64,000 nucleotides of DNA from Microtetraspora sp. NBRC 16547 (GTDB lineage: Bacteria > Actinomycetota > Actinomycetes > Streptosporangiales > Streptosporangiaceae), in assembly GCF_030268965.1 (NCBI RefSeq), contig NZ_BSSE01000003.1, forward strand, positions 389,512-453,511, written 5' to 3'. Under the pieces are notes generated by a model. It had not been told where the DNA came from and did not search any database. It worked only from the letters and a program-made list of their open reading frames with translations. Shown in pieces: positions 46,342-57,052 of the stretch (positions within the stretch are counted from its first letter, which is position 1; the number at the start of each line of letters is the position of its first letter). Made by a program: the position numbers and the translations under genes.

Positions 46342-46893
46342 TCAGCGGACGGGGATGTCGACGCCCTTGGGCGGTGTGACGGAACCGAACGGCGGCTCGC
46401 CGAACAGCCGGAGCTTCACGATCTCGGCGTCCTTCGGCACGTCGAACCAGAGGTCGAACTCCATGCGCACGAAGCTGCCGATCATGACCTCGTCGGGCTG
46501 GCGCTTGATCGCCTGGGTGGAGTTGTCGACGTGGAACACGCGCCCGTCCGACGCGACGAGAAGCTGGCGTTTGGCCTCGAACTTCTGGTTGGTCCGGTCG
46601 ACGTTCTGGACGACGATCCTGGCGCTCGCGAACCGGCCCTTGGCGTTCCACTCCGCGTGGCTTCCGATCACGCTCGACATGCCGTCCTGGAAACCGATGA
46701 GCCAGAACCGCGTCAGACCGTCCACGGCGAGGGACGGAGTGATCACCTTTTCACCGGGGCGCGCCGATTCCGCTGGAAGCGCGTAGGTGTGCGCGGGAAC
46801 GGGTTTCGCCGGCGCCTCCGAGCACCCGGTCGCGAGGCCGGCGGTGACCACAGCGACGAGCACGGGCAGTTCGGCTCGGGCAAACCACGGCAT
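46342..46893 (-). CDS. Predicted lipoprotein of unknown function
   Basis: 183 residues from ATG 46893. Signal peptide with lipobox GLATGC (Cys about 24). The mature domain is a beta-rich, Ig/telokin-like sequence (SARIVVQNVDRTNQKFEAKR; FVRMEFDLWFDVPKDAEIVK; LRLFGEPPFGS), similar in style to DUF4352-type extracellular domains. No catalytic motif. It is convergent with the liv operon; 267 bases upstream (46894-47160) I see nothing definite. Confidence 0.72.
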   Translation of the reverse strand: MPWFARAELPVLVAVVTAGLATGCSEAPAKPVPAHTYALPAESARPGEKVITPSLAVDGLTRFWLIGFQDGMSSVIGSHAEWNAKGRFASARIVVQNVDRTNQKFEAKRQLLVASDGRVFHVDNSTQAIKRQPDEVMIGSFVRMEFDLWFDVPKDAEIVKLRLFGEPPFGSVTPPKGVDIPVR

Positions 46894-47160
46894 TACCGCA
46901 CGATAACCCCGCGTGCCGCTCCGCACACCGGCATGTGATCGGGCGTTCCCGGATCGTTTCCTCCGCGCGACCTTCGGAGGTGAGCGGGGCGGCGCCGTCC
47001 CGTCTCATCGGGCCCGTGGCGGCCTTTGGGACCGTGCACAGCTTCCCCGGCTCCGCACGTTGTCTACTCGGCGCGCCACGGGCTCCGAGCGGACTACGGT
47101 AGCGACGACACCGCCTGCCGTGCAAAGAAACGGCAGGATCCGTTCCGATCTGCCTGCGGA

Positions 47161-47580
47161 TCAGCCGGCATCGCGCAGCATGCACGTGAGCCGTGCGGTG
47201 CAGACCCGGCGGCCCTCGTCGTCGCTGATCTCGATGTCGTACGTGGCGAGGCTGCGGCCGCCGTGGACGCGGGTGGCCACCGCGGTGACGTGGCCGGACG
47301 TGGCCGAGCGGTGGTGGGTGGCGTTGATTTCGATGCCGACGGCGATCCGTCCCGGACCGGCGTGCAGAGCGGCGCCCATCGAGCCGACGGACTCGGCGAG
47401 GACGCAGGAGGCGCCGCCGTGGAGCAGGCCGTACGGCTGGGTGTTGCCCTCCACGGGCATACGCCCGACGACCTTCTCCGGGGTCGCCTCCAGGAGTTCG
47501 ATGCCCATCCGATCCGGGAGGTGCCCGCGGCTGATCTGGTTGAGGAACGTCACGGACTCGTCGGGATTGGTCAGGGTCAA
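47161..47580 (-). CDS. PaaI-type hotdog thioesterase
   Basis: 139 residues. Start is TTG 47580, because AGGAGG stands 7 bases before it and longer frames run into the divergent polA promoter. Hotdog landmarks: RMPVEGNTQPYGLLHGGASC and VLAESVGSMGA (the HGG-x-x-x-x-x-x-E catalytic helix), INATHHRSATSGHVTAVA, and the terminal DDEGRRVCTARLTC strand. Such enzymes hydrolyse acyl-CoA thioesters; substrate unknown. Divergent from polA with a gap of only 63 bases. Confidence 0.88.
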   Translation of the reverse strand: MTLTNPDESVTFLNQISRGHLPDRMGIELLEATPEKVVGRMPVEGNTQPYGLLHGGASCVLAESVGSMGAALHAGPGRIAVGIEINATHHRSATSGHVTAVATRVHGGRSLATYDIEISDDEGRRVCTARLTCMLRDAG

Positions 47581-47631
47581 GGGGATGCCTCCTGTGCGCA
47601 AGAGCCTGCGGTTTCTGTCGTAGATGGAGAC

Positions 47632-47637
47632 TAGGCT
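47632..47637 (+). promoter_or_regulatory. -10 box TAGGCT for a leaderless polA mRNA
   Basis: TAGGCT, 6 bases, then GTG 47644, no Shine-Dalgarno. No good -35 is visible at 17-18 bases. Confidence 0.55.
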
Positions 47638-47643
47638 GCGGAT

Positions 47644-50322
47644 GTGCCGAACAGCGAAGCGACCCCCGACCGCCCGTGCCTCCTGCTCCTGGACGGTCAT
47701 TCCCTTGCCTACCGCGCCTTCTACGCTCTGAAGGACGCGAATCTCATGACGACGGACGGTCAGCACACGGAAGCGGTGTACGGCTTCACTTCGATGTTGA
47801 CCAACATTCTCCGTGATGAGCGGCCGAGCCACGTCGTGGTCTGCTTCGACCGGAGCGAGCCGACCTTCCGGCACGAGGCGTTCGAGGCGTACAAGGCGAA
47901 CAGGTCGGAGACGCCGGAGGACTTCCGCGGCCAGGTGCAGCTCATCTTCGAGCTGCTCGACGCGCTGCGCGTCCCGCGCCTGTCCCTCGCGGGGTTCGAG
48001 GCCGACGACCTGATCGCGACGCTGGCCACGCGGGCCGCGGGCGCCGACATGAACGTGCTGATCGTCACGGGCGACCGGGACGCGCTGCAGCTCGTGGACG
48101 AGCGGGTGACGGTGCTGATGACGCGGCGCGGCATCAGCGACATGACGCGGTTCACACCCGAGGCCGTCATGGACAAGTACGGCCTGACCCCGGCGCAGTA
48201 CCCCGACTTCGCCGCGCTGCGCGGCGACCCGAGCGACAACCTCCCGAGCATCCCCAGCGTTGGCGAGAAGACCGCGACCAAGTGGATCTCCGAGTACGGC
48301 TCGCTGGACGAGCTGGTCCGCCGGGCCGACGAGGTCAAGGGCAAGGTCGGCGAGAAACTGCGCGAGCACCTCGCCCAGGTGATCCACAACCGGATGCTGA
48401 CCGAGCTGCGGCGGGACGTGCCCCTCGACGCAGTCCCGGACGCGTTGACCATCGGCCAGTGGGACCGCGAGGAGATCAACAAGCTGCTCGACACGCTGCA
48501 GATCCGCGGCGAGCTGCGTGACCGGCTCTTCAAAACCCTCGGCACGGCCGAGCCCGAGGTGGGGGAGGGCTTCGAGGTCGACGTGACCGTGCTCGGCCCC
48601 GGCGAGGTCGGGGCCTGGCTGGCCGCCTTGCCCGAGGGCCGCGCCGGCCTGGAGTTCCGCGGCTCCTACGGCAGCGGCACCGGCCGGCTGGACGGCATCG
48701 CCGTCGCCTCCGGGACGGGCGCGGCCTACATCGACCCCACCCAGCTCACGCCGGAGGACGAGGCGGCCCTGGGCGCGTGGCTGGCCGACGAGTCGCGGCC
48801 GAAGGCCGTCCACGACGCGAAGGGGCCGCTGCTCGCCCTCTGGGAGCTGGGCCTGGACCTGCGCGGTCTGACCTGCGACACGGCGCTGGCGGCCTACCTC
48901 GCGATGCCGGGGCAGAGCTCCTTCCCGCTGAACGACCTCGTCCTGCGCTACCTCCATCGCGAGCTGCGCAGCGAGGCCGCCGCCAACGGGCAGACGAGCC
49001 TGTTCGAGGAGGACGACGCCGCCGCGGCCGAGCTCGCGTTGCGGGCCCACGCCGTACGCGACCTCGCGGACGAGTTGGAGGCGCGGCTGTCGAGCCGGGG
49101 CGGCACGCGGCTGGTGACCGAGGTCGAGCTGCCCCTGCTGCGCGTGCTCGCGACGATGGAGCGAGCCGGCATCGCCGCCGACGGGCAATATTTCGCGGCT
49201 TTGGAGGCCGAGTTCGGCGCGGCGGTCAAGCAGGCCGTGGAGGCGGCGCACGCCTCCGTGGGCGAGCAGTTCAACCTGGGCTCGCCGAAGCAGCTTCAGG
49301 AGATCCTCTTCGTCCGGCTGAACCTGCCCAAGACGAAGAAGACCAAGACGGGCTACACCACGGACGCCGACGCGCTGGCGTGGCTGGCGGGCCAGACCGA
49401 GCACGAGCTTCCGACGATCATGCTCAGGCACCGCGACCAGATGAAGCTGCGCACGACCGTCGAGGGCCTGATCAAGGAGATCGGCGACGACGGGCGGATC
49501 CACACCACCTTCAACCAGATCAAGGCGGCGACCGGGCGGCTCAGCTCGGAGAAGCCCAATCTGCAGAACGTGCCGATCCGCACCGCGGAGGGTCGCCGGA
49601 TCCGCAAGGGCTTCGTCGTGGGGGAGGGCTACGAGACGCTGCTCACCGCCGACTACAGCCAGATCGAGCTGCGGATCATGGCGCACCTGTCCGGGGACGA
49701 TTCGCTGATCGCGGCGTTCGCGTCCGGTCACGACTTCCACCAGGCGACGGCCGCGCGGGTCTTCGACCTCCCGCCCGAGCAGGTGGACGCCGACCTGCGG
49801 GCCCGGATCAAGGCGATGAACTACGGCCTCGCCTACGGCCTGTCCGACTTCGGGCTGTCCGGCCAGCTCGGCATCCCGGTCGCGGAGGCGCGAGAGCTCA
49901 AGGACGAGTACTTCCAGGAGTTCGGCGGGGTCCGCGACTACCTGGAGGAGGTGGTCTCCCGGGCGCGCAAGGACGGCTACACCGAGACCATCCTCGGCCG
50001 CCGCCGCTACCTGCCGGATCTCACCAGCGACAACCGGCAGCGCCGCGAGATGGCGGAGCGGATGGCGCTGAACGCGCCGATCCAGGGCTCCGCGGCGGAC
50101 GTGATCAAGGTGGCGATGCTCAGGGTGCAGGAGGCGATCGAGGGCATGCGCTCGCGCATGCTGCTCCAGGTGCACGACGAGCTCGTCTTCGAGGTGGCCC
50201 CGGGCGAGCTGGACGAGCTCAAGAGCGTGGTGGTCGGGCAGATGTGCGCGGCGTTCGAGTTCCGCGTGCCGCTCGACGTGTCCGTGGGGGTCGGTCCGAC
50301 TTGGGAGGACGCCGGCCACTGA
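47644..50322 (+). CDS. polA: DNA polymerase I
   Basis: 892 residues. The 5'-3' exonuclease domain (about 8-300) has LLLDGHSLAYRAF, FEADDLIATLA, TGDRDALQLV and GDPSDNLPSIP. The middle domain keeps the 3'-5' exonuclease position but lacks its acidic metal ligands (AGLEFRGSYG in place of D-x-E), so proofreading is presumably absent. The polymerase domain has motif A with Asp670 (DYSQIELR), motif B KAMNYGLAYG with Tyr727 where E. coli has Phe, and motif C Asp845-Glu846 (VHDELVFE). Repairs gaps and matures Okazaki fragments. Confidence 0.97.
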   Translation: MPNSEATPDRPCLLLLDGHSLAYRAFYALKDANLMTTDGQHTEAVYGFTSMLTNILRDERPSHVVVCFDRSEPTFRHEAFEAYKANRSETPEDFRGQVQLIFELLDALRVPRLSLAGFEADDLIATLATRAAGADMNVLIVTGDRDALQLVDERVTVLMTRRGISDMTRFTPEAVMDKYGLTPAQYPDFAALRGDPSDNLPSIPSVGEKTATKWISEYGSLDELVRRADEVKGKVGEKLREHLAQVIHNRMLTELRRDVPLDAVPDALTIGQWDREEINKLLDTLQIRGELRDRLFKTLGTAEPEVGEGFEVDVTVLGPGEVGAWLAALPEGRAGLEFRGSYGSGTGRLDGIAVASGTGAAYIDPTQLTPEDEAALGAWLADESRPKAVHDAKGPLLALWELGLDLRGLTCDTALAAYLAMPGQSSFPLNDLVLRYLHRELRSEAAANGQTSLFEEDDAAAAELALRAHAVRDLADELEARLSSRGGTRLVTEVELPLLRVLATMERAGIAADGQYFAALEAEFGAAVKQAVEAAHASVGEQFNLGSPKQLQEILFVRLNLPKTKKTKTGYTTDADALAWLAGQTEHELPTIMLRHRDQMKLRTTVEGLIKEIGDDGRIHTTFNQIKAATGRLSSEKPNLQNVPIRTAEGRRIRKGFVVGEGYETLLTADYSQIELRIMAHLSGDDSLIAAFASGHDFHQATAARVFDLPPEQVDADLRARIKAMNYGLAYGLSDFGLSGQLGIPVAEARELKDEYFQEFGGVRDYLEEVVSRARKDGYTETILGRRRYLPDLTSDNRQRREMAERMALNAPIQGSAADVIKVAMLRVQEAIEGMRSRMLLQVHDELVFEVAPGELDELKSVVVGQMCAAFEFRVPLDVSVGVGPTWEDAGH

Positions 50323-50398
50323 CGGAGGCTCACCCGGTTGCGGATTTGCCGTAATTCATCCGTAAGTCGACCACAGATGACCTTCTGCAAGATTCGGG

Positions 50399-50417
50399 CA
50401 GTAAGGTCAAATTACTG
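50399..50417. promoter_or_regulatory. Dyad abutting the deacetylase start codon
   Basis: CAGTAA (50399-50404), 7 bases, TTACTG (50412-50417); the final G is the first base of GTG 50417. TAAGGT within it (50402-50407) could be a -10 box for a leaderless or very short-leader mRNA. If a repressor bound the dyad it would block this promoter. Confidence 0.4.
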
Positions 50418-51502
50418 TGCGAAAACTTTCTCGGGTGACGTTGGTCGCCAACGCGGCGGTGGTCGCGGTGGGCCTGGTGGCGTTGACGCTGCTGCCCTCC
50501 GCGGAAGGTGGCGATTCCGGACGCGGGTCCGGAGACGGGAGGGTCCCGGCCAAGGCCGCGCCGGCGGCGCCGAGCCACTCGGCGCTCCCGCCGGTCACGG
50601 CGACCGTGGAGTCGGCTCGCGCCGTCGGGGCGAACGAGCTCGGCCTGGTGCCGGTGATCATGTACCACCGGCTGCTGAAGAAGCGCATCGCGTCCATCGA
50701 TCGGACGCCCTCCCAGTTCCGGGCCGAGTTGGAGAAGCTGGCCAAGGCGGGCTACGTGCCCGTCACGGCGGCCGAGTTCGTGACCGGGAAGATCGATATC
50801 CCCGCGGGCGCGCATCCGGTCGTGCTCACCTTCGACGACGGGCATCCCTCGCACTTCGCCCTCGACGCGAACGGGCTGCCGAGGAACGACACCGCGGTGG
50901 GGATCATCCTCGATGTCGCGGCGAAGTATCCGAGCTTCCGGCCGGTCGCGACCTTCTGGGTGAACCAGAGCCCCTTCGGCCTGTCCGACCGGAAGCGGCA
51001 GGAAGCGGCGGTGAAATGGCTGGTCGATCACGGGTTCGAGGTCGCCAACCACACCTACTCGCATCTCGACCTGCGGCGCCTGTCGCCGAAGGGGGTCGCC
51101 GAGCAGATCGCCCGGCAGGAACGGCTGCTGAAGAAGCTCGGCGCCCCGCCGTCCGTCACCATGGCCCTGCCGTACGGCTCCAGCCCGAGGAACGCGAAGA
51201 CCGGCCGCGAGGGCAAGTGGGACGGCACGTCGTACCGCTTCGAGGGGGTCTTCCTCGCGGGGGCGGAGCCCTCGGTTCCGCCGTACGCGAAAAGCTTTGA
51301 CCGTTCCGCGATCTGGCGCATCCAGTCCAACGGAAAGCAGGGCGAATGCCGCCGCTGGTGTTCGGCCTACTGGCTGGCCTGGCTGGACAAGCACCCCAAG
51401 GAGCGTTACACGTCGGATGGGGATCCCGAGCACATCTCCATACCGAAGAGGCTTCGAGGTAATATCATTTCAAAGGCAGCCAAAAAGGTCATCGCGTACT
51501 AG
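50417..51502 (+). CDS. Secreted polysaccharide deacetylase (NodB fold)
   Basis: 361 residues. An N-terminal signal anchor (about 5-28) and a Gly/Ala/Pro linker precede the NodB domain (about 78-300). Motif 1 TFDDGHPS has catalytic Asp140 and metal-binding Asp141; motif 2 NHTYSHLDL has the two metal-binding His; MALPYGSSP is the later motif. A Cys pair (GECRRWCSAY) near the C-terminus may be a disulfide. Likely removes N-acetyl groups from cell-wall glycan or a secreted polysaccharide. Transcribed between polA and rpsA. Confidence 0.9.
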   Translation: MRKLSRVTLVANAAVVAVGLVALTLLPSAEGGDSGRGSGDGRVPAKAAPAAPSHSALPPVTATVESARAVGANELGLVPVIMYHRLLKKRIASIDRTPSQFRAELEKLAKAGYVPVTAAEFVTGKIDIPAGAHPVVLTFDDGHPSHFALDANGLPRNDTAVGIILDVAAKYPSFRPVATFWVNQSPFGLSDRKRQEAAVKWLVDHGFEVANHTYSHLDLRRLSPKGVAEQIARQERLLKKLGAPPSVTMALPYGSSPRNAKTGREGKWDGTSYRFEGVFLAGAEPSVPPYAKSFDRSAIWRIQSNGKQGECRRWCSAYWLAWLDKHPKERYTSDGDPEHISIPKRLRGNIISKAAKKVIAY

Positions 51503-51515
51503 TGCCGCGGCCGGA

Positions 51516-51544
51516 TTGACCTGGGACGCGTCGTCTCATATGCT
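51516..51544 (+). promoter_or_regulatory. rpsA promoter
   Basis: TTGACC (51516-51521), 17-base spacer, TATGCT (51539-51544): the closest match to a housekeeping sigma promoter in the window. It predicts a 5' leader of about 130 bases before the rpsA ATG. Confidence 0.75.
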
Positions 51545-51682
51545 GATCGCTGCGCTGTGGGCTCGCGTGCGCCTCGGACGGAGCGGGCTCGCGCTCGATC
51601 ACCCATCAAGTGGTTGAACGGCAAACAAGCCCACCGCGCCTCGGTCACAACGACATCTGTCCGGTTCGGAGCAATTCCACAC

Positions 51683-53152
51683 ATGACGAGCAGCACTGAG
51701 GCCACCTCGAGCACCCCGCAGGTAGCGGTCAACGACATCGGTTCCGAGGAGGCCTTCCTCGCCGCGATCGACGAGACCATCAAGTACTTCAACGACGGCG
51801 ACATCGTTGAAGGCACCGTTGTCAAGGTCGATCGAGACGAGGTCTTGCTCGACATCGGCTACAAGACCGAGGGTGTCATCCCTTCGCGTGAGCTCTCGAT
51901 CAAGCACGATGTCGATCCCGCCGACGTCGTCGAAGTCGGCGAGCATGTCGAGGCCCTGGTTCTCCAGAAGGAGGACAAGGAAGGCCGCCTCATCCTGTCC
52001 AAGAAGCGCGCGCAGTACGAGCGGGCCTGGGGCACGATCGAGAAGATCAAGGACGAGGACGGCATCGTCACCGGCACCGTCATCGAGGTCGTCAAGGGTG
52101 GTCTCATCCTCGACATCGGCCTCCGTGGCTTCCTGCCGGCGTCCCTGGTCGAGATGCGTCGCGTCCGCGACCTGCAGCCGTACGTCGGCCGCGAGCTCGA
52201 GGCGAAGATCATAGAGCTGGACAAGAACCGCAACAACGTGGTCCTGTCCCGCCGCGCTTGGCTGGAGCAGACCCAGTCCGAGGTTCGCCAGACGTTCCTC
52301 AACACCCTGCAGAAGGGTCAGGTCCGCAAGGGCGTCGTCTCCTCGATCGTCAACTTCGGTGCGTTCGTGGACCTCGGCGGCGTCGACGGACTGGTCCACG
52401 TCTCCGAGCTCTCCTGGAAGCACATCGACCACCCGTCCGAGGTCGTCGAGGTCGGCCAGGAGGTCACGGTCGAGGTCCTCGACGTCGACATGGAGCGCGA
52501 GCGCGTCTCCCTCTCGCTCAAGGCGACGCAGGAAGACCCGTGGCAGCAGTTCGCCCGCACCCACCAGATCGGCCAGGTCGTGCCGGGCCGCGTCACCAAG
52601 CTGGTGCCGTTCGGCGCGTTCGTCCGCGTCGAGGAGGGCATCGAGGGCCTGGTCCACATCTCCGAGCTGGCCGAGCGCCACGTGGAGATCCCGGAGCAGG
52701 TCGTGCAGGTGGGCGACGAGATCTTCGTCAAGATCATCGACATCGACCTGGACCGCCGCCGCATCTCCCTCTCGCTGAAGCAGGCGAACGAGGGCGCGAT
52801 GGGCGCCGACGTCGAGTTCGACCCCACGCTGTACGGCATGGCGGCGACCTACGACGACCAGGGCAACTACATCTACCCCGAGGGCTTCGACGCCGAGACC
52901 GGCGAGTGGCTCGAGGGCTTCGACAAGCAGCGCGAGGAGTGGGAGCGGCAGTACGCCGAGGCCCAGGCCCGCTTCGAGGCCCACAAGTCGCAGGTCGAGA
53001 AGGCTCGCCAGGAGGAGGCGGAGGCTCACGAGGCCGCTCCGGCGTCCTACTCCGGCGAGACCACCGGCGCGTCCCAGCCCAGCGGTGGCGCGCTCGCCTC
53101 TGACGAGGCGCTCGCCGCCCTGCGCGAGAAGCTGGCCGGCGGCCAGAGCTGA
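51683..53152 (+). CDS. rpsA: 30S ribosomal protein S1
   Basis: 489 residues with four S1 RNA-binding repeats (about 38-106, 123-192, 208-277, 294-364), each carrying the VKGGLILDIGLRGF or NFGAFVDLGG-type pattern. A long acidic C-terminal tail (Asp/Glu/Ala-rich, from about 375) follows. Four repeats rather than six is the actinobacterial form. ATG 51683 is chosen because the family N-terminus TSSTEATSS begins there; the long in-frame extension lies in the leader. It binds mRNA on the 30S subunit. Confidence 0.97.
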   Translation: MTSSTEATSSTPQVAVNDIGSEEAFLAAIDETIKYFNDGDIVEGTVVKVDRDEVLLDIGYKTEGVIPSRELSIKHDVDPADVVEVGEHVEALVLQKEDKEGRLILSKKRAQYERAWGTIEKIKDEDGIVTGTVIEVVKGGLILDIGLRGFLPASLVEMRRVRDLQPYVGRELEAKIIELDKNRNNVVLSRRAWLEQTQSEVRQTFLNTLQKGQVRKGVVSSIVNFGAFVDLGGVDGLVHVSELSWKHIDHPSEVVEVGQEVTVEVLDVDMERERVSLSLKATQEDPWQQFARTHQIGQVVPGRVTKLVPFGAFVRVEEGIEGLVHISELAERHVEIPEQVVQVGDEIFVKIIDIDLDRRRISLSLKQANEGAMGADVEFDPTLYGMAATYDDQGNYIYPEGFDAETGEWLEGFDKQREEWERQYAEAQARFEAHKSQVEKARQEEAEAHEAAPASYSGETTGASQPSGGALASDEALAALREKLAGGQS

Positions 53153-53175
53153 CCGCTCGGGATGTGAAGTAAGCA

Positions 53176-53207
53176 CGAGAAGGCCCCGCTTCGGCGGGGC
53201 CTTCTCG
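53176..53207 (+). terminator. rpsA terminator
   Basis: Perfect 14-bp stem CGAGAAGGCCCCGC (53176-53189) with GCGGGGCCTTCTCG (53194-53207), closed by a TTCG tetraloop; 23 bases after the stop. Confidence 0.93.
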
Positions 53208-53280
53208 CGTCTCCGGGCTCCTCTCTCGGGGCCCTCTCCCGCGATCCTCGTCCGGCCCGCACACCCGATGTGGCGGCCGA

Positions 53281-53286
53281 TAAGGT
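53281..53286 (+). promoter_or_regulatory. -10 box TAAGGT for a leaderless GNAT mRNA
   Basis: TAAGGT, 6 bases, then GTG 53293; no Shine-Dalgarno. Same geometry as polA and coaE. Confidence 0.5.
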
Positions 53287-53292
53287 GACGGC

Positions 53293-53874
53293 GTGGCGGA
53301 CATCGACAGGGCATCGCCTGGCGACGCGGGGGAGATCCTCACCCTCCAGCGCGCGGCGTACGTGACCGAGGCCCAGATGTACGGCGACCCCTTCATCGCC
53401 CCCCTTGTCGAGTCGCTCGAACAGCTGCGCAAGGTGATCGAGACCGGCGTGGTGCTCAAGGCCGTCGAGGGCGCCCGCATCGTCGGCTCCGTACGGGGAC
53501 GGCTGCCGAGCCGCGCCCTGGACGGCGGGGCGGACGCTGGCATGGGCAGGGGCATGGACAGGGGCATGGGCGGCGGTGCGCGACGGGGTTCGGCGCGGAG
53601 GCCGGGGCATGAGCCCGGGGCACCTGGCCCCGCGTGTGTCGTGGGCCGTCTCGTCGTCGCCCCGGACCGGCAGGGGAACGGCATCGGCACCGCCCTGCTC
53701 GAAGCGCTCCACGCAGCGGTTCCGGAGGCCGCCGCGTTCGACCTGTTCACCGGGCACCTCTCGGAGGGCAACCTGCGGCTGTACCGCCGCCTGGGATATC
53801 GGGAGACCCGCAGGGAACGCGTTCAGGACCACCTCACCCTGATCCACCTGCGCCGCGAGGTGGCCCCGGCCTAA
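53293..53874 (+). CDS. GNAT-family acetyltransferase with a low-complexity insertion
   Basis: 193 residues. GNAT core is split: strands 1-3 (1-75, with RASPGDAGEILTLQRAAYV) and the acetyl-CoA loop region VVAPDRQGNGIGTALLEAL (about 121-139), followed by NLRLYRRLGYRET. Between them, residues about 76-114 are a Gly/Met/Arg/Ala/Pro stretch (GADAGMGRGMDRGMGGGARR and more) encoded partly by 12-base repeats. The insertion falls in the loop before strand 4, so the fold could survive. Acceptor substrate unknown. Confidence 0.83.
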   Translation: MADIDRASPGDAGEILTLQRAAYVTEAQMYGDPFIAPLVESLEQLRKVIETGVVLKAVEGARIVGSVRGRLPSRALDGGADAGMGRGMDRGMGGGARRGSARRPGHEPGAPGPACVVGRLVVAPDRQGNGIGTALLEALHAAVPEAAAFDLFTGHLSEGNLRLYRRLGYRETRRERVQDHLTLIHLRREVAPA

Positions 53875-53936
53875 GTCGTCTCACTCCCAGCCCCGTTTCT
53901 CCACCGAACCCGGAGCGGCGCAGGGCGAACACAGAT

Positions 53937-53957
53937 GGCCGGCGGATTCCGCCGGCC
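53937..53957. terminator. Hairpin between the GNAT gene and coaE
   Basis: GGCCGGCGG (53937-53945) and CCGCCGGCC (53949-53957) around ATT. It lies 60 bases after the GNAT stop and 130 before coaE; a terminator for the former is the simplest reading. Confidence 0.5.
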
Positions 53958-54076
53958 TGGTCGAACGAAGCCCGGGACCTGGGCACGGCGGGGGCACACG
54001 ACCGCCGGCCCCGATCCGGCCACCCGCCGGTTACGAGGCCGTCTGAGGGGGTCTGCGGGGTGCGGAGCCGTCCCGA

Positions 54077-54082
54077 TAGGCT
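54077..54082 (+). promoter_or_regulatory. -10 box TAGGCT for a leaderless coaE mRNA
   Basis: TAGGCT, 6 bases, then GTG 54089; no Shine-Dalgarno. Confidence 0.55.
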
Positions 54083-54088
54083 GCGGGC

Positions 54089-54685
54089 GTGGTGAAGGTG
54101 GGCCTCACAGGCGGCATCGGGTCGGGTAAGAGCGAGGTCTCGCGGCGCCTCGCGGAGCACGGGGCGGTCGTCATCGACGCCGACAAGATCGCGCGCGAGG
54201 TGGTGGAGCCCGGCACCGAGGGGCTCAAGGAGATCGTCGAGGCGTTCGGTGACGATGTGCTCCGCGCGGACGGAACACTTGACCGCGAGAGGCTCGGTTC
54301 CATCGTCTTCGCGGACGCCGGGAAGCTGGCTGTGCTCAACGGGATCGTCCACCCCAAGGTCGGCGCGCGGACGCATGAGCTCCAGGAGGCCGCGCCCGCG
54401 GACGCGATCGTGGTGTACGACGTTCCGCTGCTCGCGGAGAACGGTCTCGCTCCGATGTATGACGTGGTCGTGGTCGTGGACGCGTCCGACGAGATCCGGC
54501 TGGGCCGCCTGAGGCGCCATCGCGGCATGTCCGAGCAGGACGCCCGGGCGCGCATCGCCGCCCAGGCGGCCAGGGAGGAGCGGCTGAAGATCGCCGACGT
54601 CGTGATCGCCAACGAGGGGCCGCTGGAGGACCTCGACGCCCGGGTGGCCGAGCTCTGGGAGTCCCTGCGCGCCAGGGCCGCGTGA
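54089..54685 (+). CDS. coaE: Dephospho-CoA kinase
   Basis: 198 residues; last step of CoA synthesis. P-loop [19 protein letters not shown] near the N-terminus, [13 protein letters not shown], the HPKV motif, and [12 protein letters not shown] (family DVPLLFE). The C-terminal DUF-like extension found in mycobacterial CoaE is absent. The stop lies in the first unit of a 20-bp degenerate tandem repeat. Confidence 0.96.
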   Translation: MVKVGLTGGIGSGKSEVSRRLAEHGAVVIDADKIAREVVEPGTEGLKEIVEAFGDDVLRADGTLDRERLGSIVFADAGKLAVLNGIVHPKVGARTHELQEAAPADAIVVYDVPLLAENGLAPMYDVVVVVDASDEIRLGRLRRHRGMSEQDARARIAAQAAREERLKIADVVIANEGPLEDLDARVAELWESLRARAA

Positions 54686-54765
54686 CGGTCATCGGGACCG
54701 CGTGAGAGCCCTGGGAATCACGTGACGAGCGCCGGGACCGCGTGACGAGGGCCTGGACACCGTGA
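54680..54765. repeat. 20-bp degenerate tandem repeat after coaE
   Basis: Four units with period 20: 54680-54699, 54700-54719, 54720-54739, 54740-54759, and a partial fifth. Shared pattern is (G/A)CGTGA-CGAG-GCC-GGGACC. The first unit includes the coaE stop codon, so the array grew from the gene end outward. Noncoding. Confidence 0.7.
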
Positions 54766-54852
54766 ACCCCTGTCTCCGCCCGCCTGGCGGCCCCTGAGCG
54801 ACGGCGGCCGGTGATCGGCGGACTCGGGTACGGAAATGTCGGTGGCCCGGCG

Positions 54853-54858
54853 TAGGTT
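54853..54858 (+). promoter_or_regulatory. -10 box TAGGTT for a leaderless uvrB mRNA
   Basis: TAGGTT, 8 bases, then GTG 54867; no Shine-Dalgarno. No LexA-type box is evident nearby. Confidence 0.42.
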
Positions 54859-54866
54859 ATGCAGAC

Positions 54867-56978
<2,112 letters not shown>

Positions 56979-57052
56979 CCGATCCGATCCGTTAACTCCG
57001 GCGAGCGCGTCGCACCGTCCTGTCTCCGGTCGGGATCCGGCAGGGGGCGGCC

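Noticed and set aside
47581-50319. Upstream part of the long minus-strand frame antisense to polA
   Set aside because: Only its last 139 codons (47161-47580) form a recognisable protein with a ribosome site; the rest is the shadow of polA.
53935-54129. Short open frame upstream of coaE
   Set aside because: Arg/Pro/Gly-rich, overlaps coaE in another frame, no ribosome site.
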